A stretch of DNA of 64,000 nucleotides from Dysgonomonas sp. UBA7710 (GTDB lineage Bacteria; Bacteroidota; Bacteroidia; Bacteroidales; Dysgonomonadaceae). The stretch covers positions 62,001 through 126,000 of the forward strand of contig NZ_DLFW01000029.1 of NCBI RefSeq assembly GCF_002482385.1, given 5' to 3'. Positions 9,277 to 18,900 of this stretch are shown here, in pieces. The notes beneath the pieces are model-generated. The model was not told the DNA's origin. It ran no database searches and worked only from the letters and a program-made list of their open reading frames with translations. Each line of letters begins with the position of its first letter. Position 1 is the first letter of the stretch. Position numbers and translations under genes: made by a program.

Positions 9277-10215
9277 ATGGAAAGTAGTGTGCCTTTCAAG
9301 ATTTTCTCGGGAACAAAATCCCGTTATTTAGCTGAAAAAATATGTACAAGTTTAGGTTGCCCTCTTGGTAAAATGAATATCGAGCGCTTCGCTGACGGCG
9401 AATTTTCTGTCTCTTATGAGGAGTCGATCAGGGGTTGTCAGGTATTTCTTGTACAATCTACATTTCCATCTTCGGATAATCTTATGGAGTTGTTATTGAT
9501 GATAGATGCGGCCAAAAGAGCTTCTGCGCATTCTATCATCGCAGTTATTCCTTATTTCGGGTGGGCAAGGCAAGATCGTAAAGACAAACCCCGTGTATCT
9601 ATAGGAGCTAAGCTTATTGCCGATATGCTTGCCGCATCAGGTATAAACAGACTGATAACTATGGATTTGCATGCAGACCAGATTCAGGGATTTTTTAATG
9701 TGCCTGTCGACCATTTATATGCTTCGGCCATATTTGTTGACTATATCAAATCTCTGGATTGCGAAAACCTTGTTATTGCGACTCCCGATGTAGGTGGTAC
9801 TAAGCGCGCGAGTTCATATGCTAAATATTTCGGCATGCCTATGGTTATTTGCTATAAACTTCGTAAAAAGGCAAATGAAATATCAGAAATGCAGATTATC
9901 GGAGATGTTGCGGGTATGGATGTCTTGCTTGTGGACGATATTGTGGACACAGCAGGAACGATAACCAAAGCTGCAGATATTATGATGGCCAGTGGAGCAC
10001 GTTCGGTACGTGCTATTGCCAGTCATGCCGTAATGTCTGACCCTGCTTCGGAGCGTGTCGATCAGTCCGGGCTTACCGAAATGGTATTTACCGACAGTAT
10101 CCCTTATTCTAAGAAATGCGAAAAAGTTGTTATCTTATCGGTAGCCGATGTCTTTGCTAACGCTATACGACGTGTGCTTTCGAACGAGTCTATCAGTTCT
10201 TTATATGTGTTATAA
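9277..10215 (+). CDS. prs: Ribose-phosphate pyrophosphokinase
   Basis: This 312-residue PRPP synthetase transfers pyrophosphate from ATP to ribose 5-phosphate. PRPP feeds purine, pyrimidine, histidine, tryptophan and NAD synthesis. Visible motifs are the ATP-binding flexible loop RQDRKDKPR at 99-106, DLHADQIQGFF at 130-140 and the PRPP loop VDDIVDTAGT at 219-228. Length is normal for class I enzymes. A perfect U-tailed hairpin follows, so it is transcribed apart from psd. Confidence 0.97.
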   Translation: MESSVPFKIFSGTKSRYLAEKICTSLGCPLGKMNIERFADGEFSVSYEESIRGCQVFLVQSTFPSSDNLMELLLMIDAAKRASAHSIIAVIPYFGWARQDRKDKPRVSIGAKLIADMLAASGINRLITMDLHADQIQGFFNVPVDHLYASAIFVDYIKSLDCENLVIATPDVGGTKRASSYAKYFGMPMVICYKLRKKANEISEMQIIGDVAGMDVLLVDDIVDTAGTITKAADIMMASGARSVRAIASHAVMSDPASERVDQSGLTEMVFTDSIPYSKKCEKVVILSVADVFANAIRRVLSNESISSLYVL

Positions 10216-10247
10216 TCACTTTAAGGCTGATTAATAAATCTTAAAAG

Positions 10248-10275
10248 AAAGAGAGATTAGCTAATCTCTCTTTTT
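10248..10275 (+). terminator. Intrinsic terminator after prs
   Basis: A perfect 26-base palindrome (arms 10248-10260 and 10261-10273, AAAGAGAGATTAG and its complement) ends in a T run. The innermost bases will form the loop. It lies 32 bases after the prs stop. Confidence 0.88.
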
Positions 10276-10302
10276 GTTTGCCCTAAAATTCGGATAGCAA
10301 AT

Positions 10303-10333
10303 TTGTATATATCATCAAATAAAGATACTTTTG
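10303..10333 (+). promoter_or_regulatory. Promoter of psd-pssA
   Basis: TTG at 10303-10305 and TACTTTTG at 10326-10333, 20 bases apart, fit the Bacteroidota -33/-7 promoter. The TTG could be read as an in-frame start for psd, but its role as a -33 element argues for translation starting at ATG 10369. Confidence 0.65.
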
Positions 10334-10368
10334 CAACTTACAATAAAATTGTTTTACAAAATACAGTA

Positions 10369-11031
10369 ATGAAAGTTCATCACGAAGGACGCGGCGTTTT
10401 AACAACATACCTTATCATACTGGTTCTGCTAAATGGAGCTTTGTGGTATTTTTTTCATCATTCCGTTTTATCTTATCTTGTGGGAGGGGCATCTCTCGTT
10501 CTCTTCCTTATTGTATTAAACTTTTACAGGAGTCCATACCGTCGCTTTTCCGGCAATACGGATGATATTATTGTCGCCTCGGCTGACGGGAAAATCGTTG
10601 CTATAGAAGAGGTGTATGAAGGTGAATATTTTAAAGATAAGCGAATAATTGTTTCCATTTTCATGTCTCCGTTTAATGTTCATGCAAATTGGTATCCGAT
10701 AAATGGAAAAGTACTCATGTCTAAGCATCATGACGGACGTTTTATGGCTGCTTATCTGCCAAAATCGAGTACTGAAAATGAACGTTCGACCGTTGTCATG
10801 GAAACCGAGGACGGCCGCCACCAGATACTTTTGCGCCAAGTTGCCGGAGCCATGGCCCGGCGTATTGTTACATATGCGCAAGTAGGAGAAATCGCCCATA
10901 TTGATGAGCATCTGGGTTTCATTAAATTAGGTTCCCGGGTGGATGTATATCTTCCTTTAGGAACCGAAATATTAGTAGAAATGGACCAGAAGGTTACAGG
11001 TAACCAAACTGTTATCGCTAAATTCAAATAA
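10369..11031 (+). CDS. psd: Phosphatidylserine decarboxylase proenzyme
   Basis: The product (220 residues) converts phosphatidylserine to phosphatidylethanolamine at the inner membrane. It is of the short Psd type: an N-terminal membrane segment (about 10-45, YLIILVLLNG and after), then the catalytic domain. The LGS motif at 187-189 is where self-cleavage turns the serine (S189) into the pyruvoyl group. NVHANWYP is also conserved. I chose ATG 10369 (MKVHHEGRG) because a promoter overlaps the in-frame TTG at 10303 and because family members start with such a short basic leader. pssA starts 4 bases after the stop, so the two form an operon that makes the substrate and then decarboxylates it. 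Confidence 0.93.
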   Translation: MKVHHEGRGVLTTYLIILVLLNGALWYFFHHSVLSYLVGGASLVLFLIVLNFYRSPYRRFSGNTDDIIVASADGKIVAIEEVYEGEYFKDKRIIVSIFMSPFNVHANWYPINGKVLMSKHHDGRFMAAYLPKSSTENERSTVVMETEDGRHQILLRQVAGAMARRIVTYAQVGEIAHIDEHLGFIKLGSRVDVYLPLGTEILVEMDQKVTGNQTVIAKFK

Positions 11032-11035
11032 CAAA

Positions 11036-11743
11036 ATGAAAAGACATATCCCTAATGTATTTACTTCCTTTAATTTATTTTCCGGTTGTATCGCCACAGT
11101 GATGGCCTTTCAGGGAGAATACACATGGGTTGTTGTATGGGTTATCGTAGCCGCTTTTTTCGATTTCTGCGACGGTTTTTCAGCCCGCTTATTGAAAGCT
11201 TATTCTCCTATGGGCAAGGAGTTGGATTCACTTGCCGATATGGTAAGTTTCGGTGTAGCACCAAGTATGGCCGTATTTCATTTTTTATCACAGAATACGA
11301 TCCGCATTTCTCAAAATCCGGCCATTATAGAATATTTACCATATATGGCGTTTTTACTGGCCGTCTTCTCCGGTTTGAGATTAGCTAAGTTTAATATCGA
11401 CAAACGCCAGTCAGACTCTTTTATAGGACTGAATACGCCGGCAAACGCCATGTTCTGGGTCAGCTTCTGTTATGGACTGACACACGATGCCCCAATGATA
11501 ACAGCTTTGTTGATGTACACTGTTCTGGCGGCGATATTGGTTTTCTCATCATTGATGGTGTCTGAAATTCCGATGTTTTCATTGAAAGTAAAGAGTATAA
11601 AGTTTAAAGGAAATGAGTACCGCTACTTTCTTATAATATTTATGATAGGTATGGTTGCATATATAGGGATATTGGGAATTGCCGGAGGGATATTGCTATA
11701 TATAGCTATGTCAATCATTAACAGCCGGAAACAAGCGGAATAA
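11036..11743 (+). CDS. pssA: CDP-diacylglycerol-serine O-phosphatidyltransferase
   Basis: The 235-residue integral membrane enzyme joins serine to CDP-diacylglycerol to give phosphatidylserine, the substrate of Psd encoded just upstream. The CDP-alcohol phosphotransferase signature is complete: D43-x2-D46-G47-x2-A50-R51-x8-G60-x3-D64-x3-D68. Several membrane helices are visible (about 10-40, 95-115, 130-170, 195-230). The 4-base spacing from psd indicates co-transcription from the promoter near 10303. Confidence 0.95.
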   Translation: MKRHIPNVFTSFNLFSGCIATVMAFQGEYTWVVVWVIVAAFFDFCDGFSARLLKAYSPMGKELDSLADMVSFGVAPSMAVFHFLSQNTIRISQNPAIIEYLPYMAFLLAVFSGLRLAKFNIDKRQSDSFIGLNTPANAMFWVSFCYGLTHDAPMITALLMYTVLAAILVFSSLMVSEIPMFSLKVKSIKFKGNEYRYFLIIFMIGMVAYIGILGIAGGILLYIAMSIINSRKQAE

Positions 11744-11858
11744 GGCTGTGGTATTTATTTTAGATGTATTTTTCATCGCATTTTTTGCTCAAAAGTTTGC
11801 GGGTTTCAGCAAAAAGCAGTAATATTGCAACCGATTTCGGGATAACCGCCGAAAATCA

Positions 11859-11932
11859 GGTCCTATAGCTCAGTTGGTTAGAGCATCTGACTCATAATCA
11901 GGGGGTCCCTGGTTCAAGCCCAGGTGGGACCA
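11859..11932 (+). tRNA. tRNA with CAT anticodon, probably tRNA-Ile2 (lysidine-modified)
   Basis: A 74-base cloverleaf without encoded CCA. The acceptor stem GGTCCTA pairs with TGGGACC, the D arm contains AGCTCAGTTGGTTAGAGC, the anticodon loop is CTCATAA and the T loop is GTTCAAG. The anticodon CAT could mean elongator Met, initiator Met or Ile2. The first acceptor pair is normal, unlike an initiator. C4-G69 and C5-G68 pairs and A73 match the features that TilS uses to choose tRNA-Ile2, so Ile2 is favoured. Confidence 0.85.
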
Positions 11933-11943
11933 CGCAGAAAATG

Positions 11944-11974
11944 AAAGACTTACAGTAAAATGTAGGTCTTTTTT
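11944..11974 (+). terminator. Terminator after tRNA
   Basis: AAAGACTTACA (11944-11954) pairs with TGTAGGTCTTT (11961-11971) with one G-T pair, followed by more T residues. The next 290 bases to 12263 show no gene, no integrase-like remnant and no repeat of the tRNA end. Confidence 0.85.
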
Positions 11975-12263
11975 ATTGCCTGAACTTTAACAAGTTTGCA
12001 AGGTTTTGAAGGGGTAATGTAAACCACACAGTAAACCTTTTCCTGACTATATATACACAATTCATTATCTTCCGCCTAACCGTCTTTCTAAATTCCTCCA
12101 TTGCACTTGAAAATCCCAATAATAATTGTTATGCTTTTATTAGATTCATTTAGAAATAGAATCTGCTATTAGAAAAGATTATTAAAAAAACAGCAGTATT
12201 AAAATATTATTTGCCTTTAAAACGTCTGTAATAACAAGCACGATTTAATAATTTACACAGAAT

Positions 12264-12569
12264 ATGATTAAGACCATTGCAATAATAACAGATAAGGGCA
12301 CACCCGGAAAGGAAATAAAAGAAAATATGCAAGTAAATGTATTCAGGCTGGAAAACGATAAAGTATCCGGTTATGAAAGTATAAAGCTAAGTAGTAGCGA
12401 CACAGGTAGTTTTTCGAAGCTGTTAAAAATAAAGAAGATCAGTCTGATTTATATAGATTCTATGAGCAATGAACTAAAACGCCTGCTGAAAATATTAGGT
12501 ATACATGTAAAATGTAAGGAAGAATGGGAAGGGGATGAGTTTATCCGAAAATTCGTTTTTGGTATATAA
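12264..12569 (+). CDS. Small cytoplasmic protein of unknown function
   Basis: A 101-residue protein that I do not recognise with confidence. It starts with a beta-strand-like segment (MIKTIAIITDKG), has a middle region SLIYIDSMSNELKRLLKILG and ends in WEGDEFIRKFVFGI. Alternating hydrophobic strands with a helix before a final acidic stretch vaguely recall the small NifX/NifB-like (dinitrogenase cofactor-binding) fold, but no Cys or His cluster supports metal binding. There is no signal peptide. It stands alone between a tRNA and a convergent PUL, and a long hairpin follows it. Confidence 0.6.
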   Translation: MIKTIAIITDKGTPGKEIKENMQVNVFRLENDKVSGYESIKLSSSDTGSFSKLLKIKKISLIYIDSMSNELKRLLKILGIHVKCKEEWEGDEFIRKFVFGI

Positions 12570-12600
12570 TTCTATCGAAGGGAAAAGTCTGTATCAAAAT

Positions 12601-12661
12601 AATCTGACTTCATTGGGAATGATTCTATATCAGAATATTATTTCCCCAATGAAGTCAGATT
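12601..12661. terminator. Bidirectional terminator between convergent genes
   Basis: A perfect 17-base stem (12601-12617 with 12645-12661, AATCTGACTTCATTGGG and its complement) encloses a smaller ATTCT/AGAAT hairpin. It has A-rich DNA on the left and T-rich DNA on the right. It separates the small unknown gene (+) from the GH30 gene (-) and can serve both. Confidence 0.8.
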
Positions 12662-12678
12662 TATTATATTGGTTATTA

Positions 12679-14292
12679 TTACTTTAAGGTATAAACTACT
12701 GTTAGAACAGAATTAGGTGTTACAAAAATAGAATTACCTGTATCTTTAATACTATCTTCTTCCAAATCCTGTGTCTGACTGGTAGTATATGTTTTTATCG
12801 ATTCTATTTCCGTATTAGCCAGATTGGCCCTCACGTCATACCGGGTTGCTGACAAATTGGTATAAACTGCCACCACTTTCTTACTATCCGGCGAAACATA
12901 TGCACTTCCGAATAATTCTTTTGATGTATTCTTCATCTCAAGTTCTACACGTTTATAGTCAGGACGTATAAACAAGCTATAGTTACCAAGCACCCATAAT
13001 GTTTTGGTCGCTACATGAGTACCGCTTTGGGTAATATCACCATAATTCCCCCCGGCAGGAGTCACTTTTATCAGTAAGAATCTATTCTTATGGCTCCAGC
13101 GTTCCAGGTCGATGCTAGTCCAGTAAGACCATGAGGAAACATTGGCATATACAAGGTCGCAGTGTATAACCTTCGACATATACAAGGCTATATCCATATA
13201 TGAAGCATTGTCAAATCCTACAAACTCACTGCTGCTGTAGCCGTCGCCGAGCATACTCCATTCGGTCTGGTAAACTTTCAGACCAGCCGCACCGGCTTTT
13301 GTTCCAACGGTAGTTCTTACGTCTACCAGGTTTTCCCAATTTCCATCAGTCCAATAACTATGACCGGCAACAATCGGTGCTACATGTTTCAGGTCTCCTA
13401 CATAACTCGAAGATGCATTGTCGAACAAATTATATATCACATTCTTTCTTCCGTTATCACCATCGGTTTCATATAAATAATTCCAGGCGGCGGCTTCTGC
13501 CAATAATATCTTTGTATTAAGCCCTTTATCCTCTATGGCCTTATCGAGTTCTACAGAAAGTTTCTTAATCTCACTGTTTTGCCAGCCTGAACCTTCTTGT
13601 CCGCTTTCCCAGTTGTATTGGGGTTCGTTTACCGGGCTTATATAATCAAAGTCGATTCCCTTATTTGCCTTGAAATAATCTATTGCAGAAACAATATAAT
13701 TGGCAAAGTCGTCATAAGCATCGTCTTTCAGATTAGAATATGCTCCGGATGCAGAAAAGCCTTTTCCATTGCGGGTAAGATATACCGGAGGAGTATTGCT
13801 GAACATCACAAACTGTTCGCAACCATAGCTCTTAGCTTTTTCAAGGAAGTATTGTTGCCCGGCTTGCTTTGTCCAGTCTAATGTTCCATCTGCCGGATTC
13901 ATGAAAGATTCTGCCCGTCTGGTAACTTCTTCTATACCACTGGCAGCTCCTTGCTGTGCAGTACCTCCTCCCAGATTGAAACGCCACCCGGACAGTCCGA
14001 TACCATCCGGCTTACCTCCTGTAATATTATTCGAGAATAATAATTTAGCAATGCCCTCTTTCTCTGTCTCCGTCCAATAGGTACCTATATAGTTAGGTGC
14101 CCAGCAATCGGAAGCCGCAAAACTTTCGATGGTCTGATATGTTGTACTGAGCGATATAGTAACATTTTCATTGCCTTCTTCTGTTTCTTCACCAGCTCCG
14201 GTATCGGGTGCAATGGTTGGTGTGGGATCATCATTACATGAAATGCATGATAGAAACAGACACATAAATAATACCAGCTTTATAATTTTCAT
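12679..14292 (-). CDS. GH30 endo-glycosidase, surface lipoprotein
   Basis: This 537-residue GH30-family glycoside hydrolase has a lipoprotein signal (FLSCISC, acylated Cys about C19) followed by N-D-D, a pattern linked to surface export in Bacteroidota. An acidic linker (25-43) leads to a TIM barrel with a beta-sandwich at the C-terminus. The acid/base is E223 in SPVNEPQYNWE and the nucleophile is E344 in YQTEWSM. GH30 members cut beta-1,6-galactan, beta-1,6-glucan, xylan or glucosylceramide. The subfamily cannot be fixed here. It is the last gene of the SusE-SusC-SusD operon and is the likely endo-acting surface enzyme of PUL 1. The partner GH2 beta-galactosidase makes a beta-galactan side chain a reasonable target. 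Confidence 0.85.
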   Translation of the reverse strand: MKIIKLVLFMCLFLSCISCNDDPTPTIAPDTGAGEETEEGNENVTISLSTTYQTIESFAASDCWAPNYIGTYWTETEKEGIAKLLFSNNITGGKPDGIGLSGWRFNLGGGTAQQGAASGIEEVTRRAESFMNPADGTLDWTKQAGQQYFLEKAKSYGCEQFVMFSNTPPVYLTRNGKGFSASGAYSNLKDDAYDDFANYIVSAIDYFKANKGIDFDYISPVNEPQYNWESGQEGSGWQNSEIKKLSVELDKAIEDKGLNTKILLAEAAAWNYLYETDGDNGRKNVIYNLFDNASSSYVGDLKHVAPIVAGHSYWTDGNWENLVDVRTTVGTKAGAAGLKVYQTEWSMLGDGYSSSEFVGFDNASYMDIALYMSKVIHCDLVYANVSSWSYWTSIDLERWSHKNRFLLIKVTPAGGNYGDITQSGTHVATKTLWVLGNYSLFIRPDYKRVELEMKNTSKELFGSAYVSPDSKKVVAVYTNLSATRYDVRANLANTEIESIKTYTTSQTQDLEEDSIKDTGNSIFVTPNSVLTVVYTLK

Positions 14293-14387
14293 AGTGCCAT
14301 TAATTAATAAATTAAAGATATGATAGTGCGCCCTCGAATCATCACAGTTTCAGATAAAGAGCGCACTATTCTTATCAGATATACAAA

Positions 14388-15965
14388 TCAGAAATTAGGG
14401 TTTTGTGCAATACTTCCTTCTGACAGAAGAACTTCTGTATTAGGAATAGGGAATAATAAGTCCCTGTTTTCCTGGAATGTTATTCCTTTATTACTATTCT
14501 CCGTCTGATTTGTCAATTCGTATTCATCCGTAGATTCATATAGATTATATCTTACAAAAGTCCCGTTCTGACCAAAGACATTGCAGATGGCCTTTTTACC
14601 GTTGTCGTCCGTCCAGCGGCGAAGATCATACAAACGATGATTTTCAAGAGCTAATTCCAGGCGTCTTTCCAGTCTTATCGCATCTCTAAGGGCAGTACCC
14701 GATGATGTTACTTCCGGTAATTCTACACGGTCGCGTACTCTTTTCAGTGCTTTACGGGCGTTTTCATCATGTCCTTCTTCATTTGCTGCTTCAGCATACA
14801 TCAATAATACATCTGCAAAACGAAGCAATCTGTGATTCAGATTGTTATGATTAGCATCGTATGGGGTAGGGCGCTGAGCGTGAGGTATATAATATTTTCT
14901 GTTTATACGTGCCGATTTATGTTTAGACGGAGTTATCAGATAATCTTTAGCTTCATCGGAATCGTCTCCCGGTACATCATCTCCATTTTTTACAATAGTC
15001 CAGCGAAGGCGCTCTGTATCTCCTGCGTCCAAAAATGCTTTTTCCAGATTACTGGTCGGTAATCCCCAAGACCATCCCGAATCATCCCGAGAACCGGTAA
15101 ACACAGGCAGCCTGCCCCCTAAGTTGTAGCTGATATCAGAATTGAATTGTACTTCGAAAAGTGATTCCACGCTATTGTTATGATCTATAGACCATACATC
15201 CTTAAAGTTGGTACACAAATCATATTCCTGTGTATCTATCAATTCTCCCAACAGGCTTTCTGCTTCGCTGTATTTGCCTTGATATAAATAAGCTTTACCC
15301 AGATATCCCATAGCCGCACCTTTTGTAGCCCTGCCAAGGTCTGAGGAATTATACTCGCTTCTCTTAGGCAATCCGGCGATAGCATCTTTCAGGTCCTGTT
15401 CTATCTGAGCATAAGTTTCATCAATACTTTTACGCTGGATTCCGTGTATCTCTTCAGGCATCAGCATATCCAGCACGACAGGTACTCCTCCATAATTCTT
15501 TACTAAATCGAAATAGAAGAATGCACGTAGAAATTTAGCCTCAGCTATCATTCTTGTACGGAGAGTTTCGTTCTTAATAGGAGCATCTGCAACTCTGTTT
15601 ATAACGATATTACATCTTAATATACCTTTATAGCGATATTGCCAGAAATTTGATATAGGCCCGTCAAATTTAGGGTTTCCATAATGGCCCATTCTAAGCC
15701 AGTCACTCTGCGACTGGGTTGTATTACCCAACCAAAGGTCGTCTGTACACATATCGAATCCTACATAAGGAGCCTGAACCTGCCACCAGTCGTCGAAGAA
15801 TATGGCTTGGTAGCATCCTGCCACCTGCTTCAGGCACTCTTCTTCCGTTTGGAAGTAAGTATCGAGATTTTCCTGTCCTAATACGGGTCTGTCGAGAAAG
15901 TCGGAACAACTTCCCAATGAAAGTATTAAAGCCCCGCCAATAAATATTTTTAATATATTTTTCAT
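14388..15965 (-). CDS. SusD/RagB family glycan-binding lipoprotein (PUL 1)
   Basis: The 525-residue SusD homologue is a surface lipoprotein (lipobox LGSC, Cys20, then SDFLDRP) that captures oligosaccharides over the SusC channel. SusD family marks are present: an N-terminal segment after the Cys (DFLDRPVLGQ), TPR-like helices with KFLRAFFYFDLVKNYGGVPVV at about 148-168, and a C-terminal LLFPIPNTEVLLSEGSIAQNPNF of the common form ending in QNPxW/F. It starts 13 bases after the SusC stop, so the pair is co-transcribed. GH30 follows after 95 bases. Confidence 0.95.
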   Translation of the reverse strand: MKNILKIFIGGALILSLGSCSDFLDRPVLGQENLDTYFQTEEECLKQVAGCYQAIFFDDWWQVQAPYVGFDMCTDDLWLGNTTQSQSDWLRMGHYGNPKFDGPISNFWQYRYKGILRCNIVINRVADAPIKNETLRTRMIAEAKFLRAFFYFDLVKNYGGVPVVLDMLMPEEIHGIQRKSIDETYAQIEQDLKDAIAGLPKRSEYNSSDLGRATKGAAMGYLGKAYLYQGKYSEAESLLGELIDTQEYDLCTNFKDVWSIDHNNSVESLFEVQFNSDISYNLGGRLPVFTGSRDDSGWSWGLPTSNLEKAFLDAGDTERLRWTIVKNGDDVPGDDSDEAKDYLITPSKHKSARINRKYYIPHAQRPTPYDANHNNLNHRLLRFADVLLMYAEAANEEGHDENARKALKRVRDRVELPEVTSSGTALRDAIRLERRLELALENHRLYDLRRWTDDNGKKAICNVFGQNGTFVRYNLYESTDEYELTNQTENSNKGITFQENRDLLFPIPNTEVLLSEGSIAQNPNF

Positions 15966-15978
15966 TGTCTGCTACTGA

Positions 15979-18900
15979 TTAAAAGTTAATATTAAGACCG
16001 AATAGGAATGTACGTGGGTTAGGATAACCCAGATTGTCAATACCGGCTTCCAATACACTACCCATAGCTGCGCGCTCCGGGTCCATTCCTGAGTAGCTGG
16101 TAATAGTAAACAGGTTTTGAGCCGATGCCGAAAGGCGTATTCCTAAACCTTTTGTCATTTTAGTTGGCAGGGTATAACCTATCTGCAATAGTTTGCAACG
16201 GAAATATGATCCGTCCTCAACAAAGAATGAAGAAACCCTGCGGTAATTCAGGTTGGCGTCAGTATAGGAAAGACGTGGGTAATAGTTGCTTGTGCCTTCA
16301 CCTCTCCATGCCTTATCGTATGCGTCTGCAAATACATTCTGTCCTTCGGTTCCGGCATAAAAACCACCCTTAGCACTGTTGTATATATCGTTCCCGATAG
16401 TACCATAGAAATTAGATACCAGATCAAAGTTTTTGTATCCCATGCGGAGATTCAGACCAATCATCAGATCAGGGAAAGCACTACCTATATATGTTTTATC
16501 TTTTTCGTCTAATACACCATCGTTATTCAAGTCTTTGAATCGGATATCCCCCGGTACTGCATCAGACTGGAGCAATTCACCTGTATTGCTGGTATGACTA
16601 TTGATTTCTGTCTGATTCTGGAATATACCATCTGCTACATAGCCGTAGAAGCGGCTGATCTCACCACCTACTTCATTTTTTATAATATACTCATTAAAGA
16701 ATCCTCCTCTTAGATACTCAGTAGTTAAGCCGAAGCCCTTAGCAATATTTTTCACACTGGATAAATTTACCCCAACTTCGTAGTTGAAGTCCCTCATCTG
16801 GTCTTTCCAGTTTACAGATAACTCCCATCCTTTAGCTTCCATGCTACCAATATTAGACCACATTTCTGCATTCCACATCGGGTATCCACTTACCATCAGA
16901 TTTTGTTTTTTTATCAACATGTCTTTGGACTTTTTGAGAAAGATATCTGCAGTTATATCCAGGCGGTTATCTAAGAAACCAGCGTCTATCCCTACATTAT
17001 AGTCTTCTACGGCTTCCCATTTCAATGTAGTATTACCTACCGAGCTAATGCTGGTTCCGACATAACGGTCGGAGTTGAAGACATAGTCAGATCCACCTAT
17101 AAGATTCAGGAAAGAGTTTATATCTATCTTGTCATTTCCTACACGTCCCCATCCTGCACGTAATTTCAGATTTGACAATACATTCTGATTTTTCATAAAT
17201 CCTTCTTCAGAAATTCTCCATGCAACAGAAGCCGCAGGGAATGTAGCATATTTGTTTCCTTTCGGAAATTTGGAGGAGCCATCGGAACGAACCGAAGCTG
17301 TAAGATAATAGCGGTTATCATAATTATACATTACACGTCCCAAATAAGATAGATATGAAGTATATACATCTGTGCCCGATGCTTGTGGATTTAATGTTCC
17401 AGCACTTACATATTGAAGATTTTCATGATTGCTAGGTAAAGCTTCTCTTGATCCGGTCAACCAGTATTGCGCAAACTTCTCCATTGTGAAACCTCCCATC
17501 AGGTTCAGATTATGCTTTTCATTGAATGTACGCATATAGTTCAATGTATTTGTCCATGTCCAGTCCACCCAGTGATTTGAATTCCGCTCAATTTTGCTCT
17601 GTTCACTCTGCTCAAGATTATCAATGTAGAATTTAGGAGTATAATTGTCGGTCATTCTGAAGCGTGCATTTACACTGAATTGTGTGCGGGCTACCAGCCC
17701 TTTTATAGGCTCGATGCTCAGATATGGGTTCATCATCAGCCCATATTCATTACTGTGTTTATTTTGACGGGCAACGCTTCCTGCCGGATTCCAAACCTGA
17801 TTGTGATAAGAACGGGCATAGTTATCATATTCGTTTGCAGTCCAGTCTTCTCTGGCTCTATATACAGGCGTTGTTGGGTCCATACGCATAATGGCATCGA
17901 ACAGGTTAGGTGTATCGTCCCAGTTTTCGTAACGGGGAGCAAAGTCTATTCCGGCTTTTACAATACTGTTGAATTTATACTCAGTATTGAATCTACCTGT
18001 AATACGTTCCCAGTAACCAACATCGAATTGAGAGTTCTGGCGGAAATATCCAAAACTTCCGCTATAAACAAATTTATCTGTTCCTCCCTGAAAACTAAAG
18101 TTATATGATTGAGTATATGCTACATCGTTAACTGTCTGATCCCACCAATCTGTATCAGAGAATGAACCGATACCGGCAACATCCCAAGGGGCATTCCCTC
18201 CGCCTTTAGCCTTGTCGTTTTCGTAACGTTCTTTAAATACCTTCTCATAAGTTGCGGCATTTGCCATATCGGGTTTGCTCAGGGTTTGCATCCCTAAAGA
18301 TGCGCTGACCTGGAATTTTACTTTTCCTTCCGATCCTTTCTTAGTAGTCACCAAAATTACCCCATTGGAACCTCTTGTACCATAGATTGCCGCAGCTGAG
18401 GCATCTTTCAATACTTCTATACTTTCTATATCATTCTGATTCAGGAAATTTATGTTCGTTCCGTCTGCCATAGGTACTCCGTCCACTACATACAGCGGAT
18501 CGGAACCGTTTATTGTAGTCACACCACGGATTATCACGCGCGGGTTGTCTCCCGGGCCACCCGAACCGGTGATCTGCACACCGTTGGCTTTACCCTGCAT
18601 GGAATATAGGGCATTTCCTGATGTCATGTTCTTTAATGCTTCTCCTTTTACGGTAGTTATTGAGCTGGTTAGGTCACTCTTTTTCACCACGCCATAACCG
18701 ATAACCACTACATCGTCGAGCATCTTTGTATTATCTTCCATCACAACATTTATAACCCCGCCTTTGTCCATCTTCACTTCCTTGGTTATAAGGCCGATCA
18801 TGGAGTATAGAATCGTAGCATTTTCCGGAACATTCAACAAAGTATAATTTCCATCTATGTCTGTCATTGTTCCATTGGTTGTGCCTTTTTCCATTACAGT

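Noticed and set aside
10303..10368. Longer psd product starting at TTG 10303
   Set aside because: The TTG fits a -33 promoter element and the extra 22 residues do not resemble a Psd N-terminus.
11933..12263. Integrated element at the tRNA 3' end
   Set aside because: No integrase remnant and no second copy of the tRNA 3' end was seen; a normal terminator follows directly.
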